The notes beneath the pieces are model-generated. The model was not told the origin of the DNA. It made no database searches and saw only the letters and a program-made list of their open reading frames with translations. Below, piece by piece: positions 9,228 to 18,432 of a stretch of DNA of 27,557 nt. The stretch lies in contig JAVHSE010000076.1 of NCBI GenBank assembly GCA_036172015.1, positions 1 through 27,557 on the forward strand. The letters are read 5' to 3'. Each line of letters begins with the position of its first letter. Positions within the stretch are counted from its first letter, which is position 1. The DNA is from UBA7396 sp036172015 (GTDB lineage: Bacteria; Patescibacteriota; Gracilibacteria; BD1-5; UBA6164). Both the position numbers and the translations under genes were made by a program.

Positions 9228-10874
9228 ATGAGTAATTTTATTACGATTGAAACCAATGAAAATAAAATAAAACTTAAAAATTTAATGTTTTCAGCTATAT
9301 TTATAGGTTTTACTTGGATAGTATTTCACTTTACTATTGTTTTTTTCTTTGGATTGGTCTTAGAATCAGTGTTTCTCGTATGATTATTTTTATGAGTTGG
9401 AAATGTTGTTTCTATGCTTATAGATATACCAGTTTGAGTGTTACAAAAATATATTAAACCAAAAACTTTTTTACTTATTTCATGATGATTGATGCTGTTT
9501 GTATCACTTATATTTTTAAAATTTATCTATTTTAAAGCTCTTTGAGATATAGTAGAAACTGGATCATGAGATGCAGCAAAAACTATTTCATTTGTGGGAG
9601 AATTTCTCAATAGTTTTTTAAATATAGCTTTACTTATTCTTTCTGCTTGTTTATATGGACTTATTAAAGAATGTTTTGATGTGACGACTCTCAGTTATAT
9701 TTTTAACATTTCCACTCCTTCAGAATATGCTTCCCTCATATCAAAATACAATATCCATGCTTGAATTTGATCAATGGTTTGACTTATTTTTTCTTGAATA
9801 CTTCTGGCTTTTAATATAAAAATAGCAATTATTATTATTACTATCATTATTATATGATTCTTATTTTTTATCTTCAAATATTTTGACAATACAGTCGAAA
9901 CGATTGAATTTGATAAAATAAAAAAGTTAAAATTAGACATTATAAAAACAAATTTACTCAAGAAAAAAGACCAACTTATATCAAATATCACTCCAAAAGC
10001 TATTATTGATCTCTCAAAACAAACAAAAATTATATTACTCAAACCTATAGAAATAAAAAAAAGTATCAATTTTAAAGATGCCTATGATATATCAATTTCA
10101 TGATTTCAAACTTTTATCAAAATAATCTTTTGAGTACCAAGAAATTTACTCGTATTATGGTTTTTAGCTATTATTATTCAGTATGGTTTTTGGGATACTT
10201 TTGTTTCTACTTTTCAAGTTGAGTTTCTCAATAAAATTATTTCTCTCAATAAAGAAGAATTTCTCATTAAACAATCAAGATGACTGATTACTGGATATTT
10301 ACTGCTTGGAATGATTGTTATTCCTGCTTTTTTATTACAAGATTTTTTTATCAATCTTTCAAAAAAAATCTGAGTATTTAAAGTGATTATGTTTGGTATT
10401 ATGATTTCATCCGTATCTTTATTTTTCTTTTGAATATTTAAAAATATATATATTTCTATCGTTTGCTGACTTATAAATAGTGTGTGATATGCTGCTAGTA
10501 TGCCATTATCTCAAGCCGTATTTTGAGAAAAGTATAACGAAGATTATGCCAAAAAATTTAATTTAAAAGAAATTGATTCAACTATTTCTGCTGCACCTCT
10601 AAAAATCATTCTCAACTTTGCCAATGTAGTCTGACTTATCATATGATCTATACTCGTTTGAGTTTTGTGATTTGATTTATTTTTTATGGTATTTTCTTTT
10701 GTATTAGGATGATTTTTTATTTATAGTATTTTTCATATGAAAATCTTTGCTGGACCTCAATGAGAACTTGAAATTGCTGCATCAACTATACAAGAAACCA
10801 CACATATCATACAAGATACAACAAAATCAAATTTAACAGAGTTAAAAACGAATATTGATCCTGATTTTATCTAA
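9228..10874 (+). CDS. Multi-pass membrane transporter, MFS-like
   Basis: Encodes 548 residues with about a dozen hydrophobic segments, many containing TGA glycines. After TM2 the loop GVGNVVSMLIDIPVGVLQKY and the following KPKTFLLISGGLMLF resemble the conserved TM2-TM3 region of major facilitator proteins. A long cytoplasmic loop rich in Lys (about 230-300, LKLDIIKTNLLKKKDQLISN) separates two bundles. A second hydrophobic half follows, ending in a charged tail (SNLTELKTNIDPDFI). There is no ABC or P-type ATPase signature, so a secondary carrier is likely; the substrate is unknown. It lies 20 bases before the M23 peptidase gene, so they probably share an mRNA. An MFS assignment by eye is moderate; another 12-TM family is possible. 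Confidence 0.6.
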
Positions 10875-10894
10875 TCTATAAATAATCACAAATT

Positions 10895-12859
10895 ATGAAA
10901 TATTTCAAATCTATATTCACTTTTATTTTTCTATGATCTTTTTTTCATACATATGCAGAAATGGTTTACCCTATTCAAACGATGAGTAAAATCAATTGTC
11001 GATTTGAAAACTATCAATCTCTTTGAGATGAATGTAAAATGTCATTACCTATTTTAAAAACTTCTGATTATATCAAATATAAAAATGATTATAGCTTGTA
11101 TAGAAGAGTCTATACGATTTTATGGTGATCAACCTATGATTATTGATGGGATGTATGAAATTGATGACATGAATGAGTTGATATAGCTACAGCAAAATGA
11201 ACTCCTGTTTACTCAATTACAGATTGAAAAGTTATTTTAGCTTCAAATATTATTTGATGGTGAAATACGGTAAAAATTGAACATACTATAAATGGAAGAA
11301 AAGTATATTCAAATTATTCACATTTATCAAAAATTGATGTTTCTATTTGAGATACCGTAAAAACAAAAACAAAACTTTGAGAAGTTTGAAGTACTTGAAA
11401 TAGCACTGGAAATCATCTTCATTTTCAAATTGATCTCTCAATATCTTGAAAGTGACCTCGGTATCGGTCAAATTGTAGTGAAAAAAACTATAACAAAATA
11501 GTAAATTCAAATATTTGTTTTGAGCAATTAAATATAAATACTATTGATCCACTTTTATTTTTAGAAACTGCTGGAGCTATAGTGAAAAAAAACGAAATTG
11601 ATAAACCAAAACAAGCAAATATTTCTCAAAAGTGATTACTTTCAAGAGAGGAAATTTTAAAAAGAGAAATTCAAGATTTTTTAAAAACATACGAAGTAAA
11701 AGTAAATATTATCAATTTATGAGGAAATATTGAACTGAGTAAAAATGGAACTTTTAGAATTTCTGTTATTGATAAAAGAACAAAAAAACCTTTTACTGGA
11801 AGTTTCCCTTGAGATATGAATTTTAAATATGATGGAAAAAAAATCAGTATATTTCCAACTGGAATTTTACAAATAGATAATGGGAACAGAGATTTTCAAG
11901 TTATTCCAAAAACTGATGGAAAAATGAATATAGATATTTATCTATGAGAAACTTTTTTCAAAAAACTTGATTTTTGAGTCATAGATACAAAAAAAACCAT
12001 TATTCCACACAGTTGAGTATTTATAAGTGAGAAAGAATCTGTTATTTGAAATAATAGCCAATGATTATTCTATTTTAAAAATAACTATTGACTCAATATT
12101 TTATGATTTCCATTTGATGGAAATTATACTCTTAGTTCAGAAAATAAAACAGTCAAATTTTGTCTCAAAAAAGCAAATTCTTTCAAAGAATTCAACTATA
12201 TGTATCATTCAAAATGTGATGAGAGATTATTTGTTGATGAAATAACTTTTTCCTATAAAGACACTCTTGTATGAATTCTCGTTTTTGATTATAAAGCTCT
12301 GAATATTTGAATAAATACTCTCCTCATAAAAAAACCTGAAAAAATATTTGGACAGAAAAAAATTCTCTCAATTACTCCAAAATGATGAGATATAAATAAT
12401 GCTTATTATGATGATATCATCAAACTTTCTCAACTTTGAATTACTTCAGGAATGAAAAAGTGATACTTTTTACCAGAGAGAGAATTATCAAGTTTTGATG
12501 GAGTTAATTTTATTTACTGAAGTCTCCAATATAAATTATCAAAATGTTTGGATGAAAATTGTAAAAATAAATATATACAAAAAATAAATACTCTTTCAAA
12601 ACTCAAAACTGATAAATACGAATATCTCACAAGATGAGAATTTATAAAACTTATTGGGGATAATTATCCTCTCAACGAATATACTTGAAATGATTTTATG
12701 GTGTTTCGAGATATAAAAGAAGATCTTAAAATATATGTAAAACATATACTCAAAAACAAAACTTGGAACGATTATTTCGGAAAAACAAAATACTTTCAAC
12801 CCGATAAAAAAATAACGAGGTGAGAATGAGCTTTTTTGATACATAATATTTTGAAATAA
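10895..12859 (+). CDS. Secreted M23 (LytM-type) peptidase with SLH-like C-terminal region
   Basis: Encodes 654 residues. A signal peptide (about 1-21, ending THTYA) directs export. The M23 endopeptidase domain covers about 80-200: zinc ligands His92 and Asp96 in GGHEGVDIA, and the HLH motif at 174-176 in GNHLHFQID. It should cut peptidoglycan cross-links. In this domain several glycines (the pair before His92, and the one in HEGVD) are TGA. The middle (about 230-480) is beta-rich and Ig-like, with no clear family. The C-terminal region (about 500-654) resembles SLH domains: AYYDDIIKLSQLGITSGM and later LTRGEFIKLIGD and KKITRGEGAFLI. SLH domains bind the cell surface, so the enzyme may stay on its own envelope or act at a partner cell. 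It follows the transporter gene. Confidence 0.82.
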
Positions 12860-12911
12860 AGAATATATTATGTATAATTTTAGTACTTTTATATTTTAAT
12901 CATAAATAATT

Positions 12912-13844
12912 ATGAAACAGTACATAATAAAACTATTTAAAAATATACTCTTACAGATTATTTCACTGAGTATAATTATTGGAATGATAGCTTTTGCTGC
13001 TACTATTACTTGGCCAACTTCAGCTCCAAGCTGAGGAGTAAGTTGATGATTATTTCGTACAGAATTAGACAAAATTTGGTGAGCTTTAAAAATTTCAGGT
13101 ACAAAAGTAGGAATTGGAATGTCTACAAATCCTACAGAATCGTTAGAAGTGAATGGGAATATAAAAGTAAATAGTATGATAGATGCAAATGATACTGCAT
13201 ATTTTATTGATCCAAATGATAATTCTATACTAAAAAATATAATTATGATAAATAGTCCAGTGAATGGATGAGATGTGGCAAATAAAGCTTATGTAGATGC
13301 TAAAATTTGAAGCACAGCTATATCTCTCAAATGATATACTGAAGTAAATTATAATTTCGATGAAGATATATATGGTGCCTGGTCAGATGGTTATGTTACT
13401 GATACTTGTGATGGTGATTTAGCTACTAAATATACATGTCCTACAGATGCTGATAAAATTTGTACTGATGATTTTCAGTATAGTGGAAGTTACAGTTGTG
13501 GTGATAGTGAATGTAATGGTATTTTCTATGAGAAAAGGAAGATAAATTGTAAAAAAGCAACTTTCCTGGTAAAAACTCCTCGAGCACCTATACCAAAAAC
13601 TTTATATCGATCAGATATAGTAAATAGATTCTATAGAGAAGCTAGGAATGATGCTACAACAGCTGAACATATTTGTAATGACTTTGTTATGACGTATATA
13701 AGTCATACGAATACTACTGTTTCGACTGCATGATGCTGACAATATTATCATTATATATATTGGAATGGTTCAGCATTTGCATGGGGTGCTGTGAATTGTT
13801 GAACTAATTTAAATATTATCGATACGGTGACTTGTGGTTATTAA
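12912..13844 (+). CDS. Secreted protein with tail-fibre-like module and shared N-terminal leader
   Basis: Encodes 310 residues. The N-terminal hydrophobic leader (about 12-29) is followed by TWPTSAPSGG, almost the same as in the gene at 17749. Residues about 65-120 resemble a repeat common in phage tail fibres and bacterial surface proteins: GIGMSTNPTESLEVNGNI, then a 'D.NDTAYFIDPNDNS' strand, then SPVNGGDVANKAYVDA, the typical '..DVAtKaYVDa' ending. The remaining 180 residues are Cys, Tyr, Thr and Gly rich (for example TCDGDLATKYTCPTD) and unrecognised, perhaps a disulfide-bonded binding tip. It is probably exported and exposed. A type IV pilin is unlikely: no GFxxxE processing site is seen. 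It follows the M23 gene by 52 bases. Confidence 0.7.
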
Positions 13845-13876
13845 ACTTTAACATTTCTATAATTTAATTAAAACAT

Positions 13877-14905
13877 ATGAAAAAACAATTAATACTTTTC
13901 TCTCTGATTTGAATTATAATAATCATTATTTTCATTTTTTCTTTATGAGAAAATAAAAATAAAAATGCTTGAAAAATTCAAAAAGATATTGTTTCTGAGT
14001 CAATAAATACTGCTTCTTGAACTAAAGAAATAGAAAAAGAAGATATTGTTTCTGTGAAAGAAACAGAACAAGAAAAAGTTGTACAAGAAGAAGAACAAAA
14101 ACTTCAAAATACAAAAACAATCAATGATGTTTGAATTTCATGAGATACGAGTCTGTGTGATATGATCAAAAATTCTGATCAAAAATCAGAATGTATGGAT
14201 AATGGAAATCTAGCAAAAGCTGGAATAGAAAAAAAAGTACAATTTTGTCTAATAGTAAAAAACAAAGATGCAAAAACGAGATGTCTTGATGATTATTATT
14301 ACAATCTTTCAAATAGTGAAAATAATCCTACTTATTGTGAAAAAATTACCAATAGGAATATACAAAAAAATTGTAGTTCACATTTCGTATTAACAGCTGT
14401 AGAAGATGCTTCATTTTCTGGAACAATAGATATTTGTAATAATTTAACAGGAGAAGAAAAAAATTATTGTCAAAATAGAATAAAAAATGCTGATGATATT
14501 GAGTTATTTAATCAAGCTAGCAATACAAAAGATATCAATATTTGTAATAAAATTGGAAATATAAATCTTCAAAATAATTGTAAAGATTCTCTGAATATCA
14601 ATTTTGCTATTGAAAATAAAGATATATCAAAATGCAATCTGATATCTGATCAAGAGAAAAAAACTACCTGTACAAGTAGTCTTTGAAAAGAACAAGATAA
14701 TGCAAACTTTAAAAAAGCCATACAAGAAAATAATATATCTGTGTGTACAAATATTATAGAATCGAGTAAAAAAACTGAATGTAGTGATACTCTGACTTTG
14801 AGAACAGCTATACAAGAAAAAAATGAAACAAAATGTAAAGATATAAAAACATGAAATCTAAAAACTCAATGTCTTGATTTTTTCGTCACCATAAAATGAC
14901 AATAA
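13877..14905 (+). CDS. Membrane-anchored protein with eight Cys-pair repeats (C-X11-C)
   Basis: Encodes 342 residues. One N-terminal hydrophobic segment (about 5-23) is followed by a charged Glu/Lys/Gln linker (to about 85). From residue 94 to 332 there are eight Cys pairs spaced C-X11-C (one is C-X10-C): CDMIKNSDQKSEC, CLIVKNKDAKTRC, CEKITNRNIQKNC, CNNLTGEEKNYC, CNKIGNINLQNNC, CNLISDQEKKTTC, CTNIIESSKKTEC and CKDIKTGNLKTQC. Between them lie segments such as TLRTAIQEKNET. All 16 Cys in this part are accounted for. The even, regular pairing suggests a repeated helical hairpin fold with one disulfide per unit, held outside the membrane. I know no named family for it. It lies between the fibre-like gene and the adhesin gene. 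Confidence 0.75.
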
Positions 14906-14939
14906 TTACCATTTTATTTTAATTCAATAATAGTTTATT

Positions 14940-17641
14940 ATGAAAAAAAATATCTTATATTTTCTTTTTCTTTTCTCTTTCTTATGATTTCAATCTGCCT
15001 CTGCTGCAAGTCTCGCTCCTAGTATCACAGTAACTGGTACAACAGCTGCCAATACCACATGAGCTGGAAATGGATGAAAACTCATATTTCCATCTACCAA
15101 CTGAGTTCATATAGATACGACTTGATTTACTTTAGCCACTGTTCGTTCAAATCCATGAACTGGAAATATGTGAATTACTGGAAGTTTTTGGCTTCAAAAT
15201 TTATCAGATAGTACTGATGCAAGTCTTTGATGGGCTACTTTTGATATTGGNNNNNNNNNNNNNNNNNNNNNNNNNNNNNNNNNNNNNNNNNNNNNNNNNN
15301 NNNNNNNNNNNNNNNNNNNNNNNNNNNNNNNNNNNNNNNNNNNNNNNNNNGAGCTCCAAAGGTGGTTCTCACCAATAATTGAGATAATACCTTTACTTTT
15401 AATTGATATGCACGGTCGCATGCAGCTGGATGGATTTACTTTTGAGATACTTGAGTTACAAATGGAAAAGTAATTTATGATAGATCAACATGAATTATCA
15501 ATGGATGTGCTTTTTGAGAAAATATTGGATGGATGTGTATAGATAATTTTTCACTCGATACGATTCCTCCAGATTTTGTATATACTCCTCTCAGACCACC
15601 ATTAACACCGACATGAGCACCTACTCCTGTTCCAACTGGAACACCTGCAGGAACTCCAGCAGATTGGTATAGTTTTAAACTTCCTTTTTCAGCTGATCAC
15701 AATAAATTACTTACTACTCCAGAACCAATTCAAAAAATTGAAATAGAGAATTGGAATTCAACAGCTCAAACAACTCATACTACTCAGACTTTTATCCATG
15801 ATTTTAGACAAGTAAAAACATATAATTTTACTGTTACTGATACCACTGGAAATATAAGTGATCCTCAAAATTTTACTGTTGTAGCTAATGTGCCAACTTC
15901 AAGTCTCGATACTTATAATATATGAGTATCAGTAGCTTCTACTTATTCTTGATCTTATACCACAAATAAAAAGTGAGATGGATTTGAAAAACATACTATA
16001 GAATTTACTCTCAGAGATAAATATGGAAATATAGTCAAAAATGAATCATGAATTAAAGATGTCAAAGTATGAATCACTTTTGATAATACGGTTGATACAA
16101 ATCAAATGAGTAATAGTAATCATGATTTATGAGATGCAATACGATATAGCAGTAATCCTTTTTTATTAGTAAATTGATATTGAAATAGTGGTACTTGATA
16201 TCAAAGTAGTTGAGATTATAATATAGATATAGCTTCCTTTGCTCCAACCAGTTCATGATATGCTGATACTACAGCAAATAATAATATCAAACTCAGTGGA
16301 TTACATATTGTTATTACATGACTTGTGTGGCATACATGAGTATGAGAGCAAACAAATAATACTTTATTTTGATCAGATTATACAAATAAAAATTTTAAAT
16401 TTACTCCAGCTGTGAAACTTGAAACTTTTTGAAATGATAGAAATTTTAAATTACTCAGAGATGTCGAAACTACATTTACTGGATGAATAAAAATAGATAA
16501 ATCATCTTCATCGAGTAGTATTACCGATCTCAAAATTCACTATATACTCGATATTATGACCGGTTCAGTATATAAAAATAATAATCTTAGTTTTCAAAAA
16601 ATAGATGGAACCAATGGAACTACTGATTGTGTTTGATATTTAAAACCAACAGATAGTACTTATACAAATTCGAGTTATTATTTTAATAATACTAATTGTA
16701 ATTCGAATTGACATAGTTCAAGTCAAATCATCAAAAGTTATGCATGACCATATACGACAAGTACTACTCTAAATGATAAATTTAAAGCAACTCCAAAAGT
16801 CGTAATATCATGAATGAGTACCTTTGATAGTGATTATCATTCTGAAATATCTTATACTCAATGATGAAATGCTATTAAATATCCTTCTCTCAATGAAAAA
16901 CACACCAATTCTCTGGTGAATAGAGAGGTAAAAATTGCTGGTATCGCTCATGGAACGAACAAAAATACTTCTGTTATTGCAGAGAGTAGTACGAAATCTA
17001 TTGGAAATATAGATAAAATAAGTTTTTATACTCAAATTAAAAAACATGTCGCTGATTATAGAAAAAATGGAAGTATATGAACGGTTCAATATTTTAGTAC
17101 TCAGCAAACTCTCAGTAGTTGGCCAACTGGAATTGATACGATTATTATAGATGGAGCTGATATAATTATAGCAGGTGATATTCAAAAAACTTCTGGAACA
17201 CTCAAAGCTATTATTGCTCTCAAAAAAGATAATGTGTGATGAAATATATGGATAAAAAACAATGTGCAATTTATATGAGCAGTACTCGTTACTGATAGAA
17301 GTATCATTTCTGGAGATGGAATAAATTATTATAGTGATACTACGACTGCTCCAAATCAATTATTTATCAAAGGAAGTGTTCTCTCATACAATACCGTAGG
17401 TTGAGCGAGTTCTGGTAGTCCAAAATGTCCTTTTTATATAACTGGAACTTGTACTGAACAAATAGCAAAAAGATATGATTTGAATCATCTGAGATCATTT
17501 GTGAATGGATTAAATACTTGAGTTGACGGAACAATCTATGGAGTAAATATGTCAAAATCATGATATGCTGATGCACCAGTTATTGTCGAATATGACAGTG
17601 AAATACAAACCAAACCTCCAAAAATTTTAACAAACTATTAA
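14940..17641 (+). CDS. Large secreted adhesin-like protein, interrupted by an assembly gap
   Basis: A signal peptide (about 1-22, ending SASA) precedes a Gly, Thr, Asn and Ser rich protein. Before the gap 103 codons are visible; after it about 762 codons run to TAA at 17639-17641. The two sides are in different frames relative to the N run, which only means that the gap length is nominal. After the gap come a block with 'AAGWIYFGDTG' and 'GENIGWMCIDNF', resembling the 'GWisf' repeat of exported proteins, a Pro/Thr hinge (PTPVPTGTPAGTPADW), then beta-rich Ig-like regions and Asn/Ser/Thr-rich segments. Trp, Gly and Asn frequencies suit an extracellular protein. The C-terminus (RYDLNHLRSFVNGLNT) shows no sorting motif. 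Adhesin is inferred from size and composition. Confidence 0.65.
15251..15350. other. Assembly gap of 100 N
   Basis: Exactly 100 N inside the adhesin-like gene, a scaffolding placeholder of unknown true length. The coding frame changes across it (frame of 14940 before, frame of 15353 after). The flanking Gly/Thr-rich sequence suggests that repeats may have blocked assembly. Confidence 0.97.
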
Positions 17642-17697
17642 CATATATTGTCAAGTTACAGAAGATAAAAATATCAAAATAACTTGAAATCAAAAAA

Positions 17698-17737
17698 AAA
17701 AAAATACAATGTTTCTTACGAAATATTGTATTTTTTT
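17698..17737 (+). terminator. Strong intrinsic terminator after the adhesin-like gene
   Basis: An 18-base stem with one G-T pair (left arm ending ATACAATGTTTC, right arm starting GAAATATTGTAT), loop TTAC, and a run of seven T's. It lies about 57 bases past the adhesin stop and 12 bases before the next gene. Confidence 0.85.
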
Positions 17738-17748
17738 ACTTTTTATAT

Positions 17749-18330
17749 ATGAAAAAATTATTTTTAAGTTTAGTGAAAAATATATTTTTACAAATTCTAT
17801 CTTTTTCTATTATTGTTGGGATGATTGCTTTTGCCAGTACCACTTGGCCGAGCAGTGCTCCGAGTTGAGAAACTACTTGAGGAATATTTATGACTTATTT
17901 TAATAGTATCAAAGTAGCCTGTCCTACTTGAAAATATCTCCAATGATATGATACAAATTATACTAAAATCTGTGCAACAGCTCCTATAGGACCTAAATGA
18001 GACACATGAGCTACAGGTGCAAAGTGAGACACATGAGCTAGATGAGCAAATGGAACGAATGGAACCAATGGAACGAATGCAACATTTGATGCATCAAACA
18101 CACTTGATCTTTATTACTGTCCTTGTAATAACATGGGAAGGACATCTGGAAGTGAACAACTTGAATATGCTAATATGATAAATATGTGAGTAGTGAGTCA
18201 ATTTAGTAATACACTTTGACCATCATGATTATCTATAGTATCTACATGTGCATATTATAATGGAAATATAGGTGATGCATGAACTATGCAAGAATTAAAT
18301 TGTACTAAAATATGAAAAATATTAAAATAA
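17749..18330 (+). CDS. Secreted collagen-like protein with shared N-terminal leader
   Basis: Encodes 193 residues. The leader (about 4-29) and TTWPSSAPSG repeat the pattern of the gene at 12912. Residues 81-110 form ten perfect Gly-X-Y triplets, GPKGDTGATGAKGDTGARG followed by ANG and three TN(G) units, encoded at 17989-18078. Five of the ten glycines are TGA and the others GGA or GGT. A 15-base unit, TGAGACACATGAGCT, occurs twice (17998-18012 and 18025-18039), and AATGGAAC-type nonamers tandemly repeat at the end. Collagen-like bacterial proteins form triple-helical stalks; the ~80-residue Cys-containing C-terminal region (YYCPCNNMGRTSG) would be the head or trimerisation domain. It stands between two terminators, so it is likely a separate transcript. 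Confidence 0.8.
17989..18078 (+). repeat. Tandem Gly-X-Y coding repeat, ten triplets
   Basis: Ninety bases with a Gly codon every third codon. TGA occupies five of those glycine positions (17998, 18007, 18025, 18034, 18043). Direct repeats at the DNA level could shorten or lengthen the stalk by slippage. Confidence 0.85.
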
Positions 18331-18381
18331 ACAAAAATCCTATTTTCAAACATAAATTTGAATAATAGTTTAATTTTATAT

Positions 18382-18415
18382 AATAAAAGAGAAAAATTAT
18401 TTTTTCTCTTTTATT
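18382..18415 (+). terminator. Terminator between the collagen-like gene and valS
   Basis: AATAAAAGAGAAAAA / TTTTTCTCTTTTATT, a 15-base perfect stem with loop TTAT and a following run of T's. It ends 17 bases before the valS ATG, so it either terminates the previous transcript or acts as a leader hairpin of valS. Confidence 0.75.
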
Positions 18416-18432
18416 TTTTTATTTTTACAAAA

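Noticed and set aside
12912..13844. Type IV pilin
   Set aside because: No prepilin site (G-F-x-x-x-E) precedes the hydrophobic stretch; the segment looks like a normal export leader.
16808..17359. Open frame of about 183 residues on the minus strand
   Set aside because: It lies antisense to the adhesin-like gene, whose plus-strand frame is continuous here with protein-like composition; it is a shadow of Ser/Ile-rich codon use.
14940..17641. Real frameshift or two genes in the adhesin-like locus
   Set aside because: The frame change coincides with the N run, whose length is nominal, so no conclusion about a frameshift is possible.
18331..18432. T-box riboswitch upstream of valS
   Set aside because: The leader is about 100 bases, with only a simple hairpin and no T-box consensus or specifier loop.
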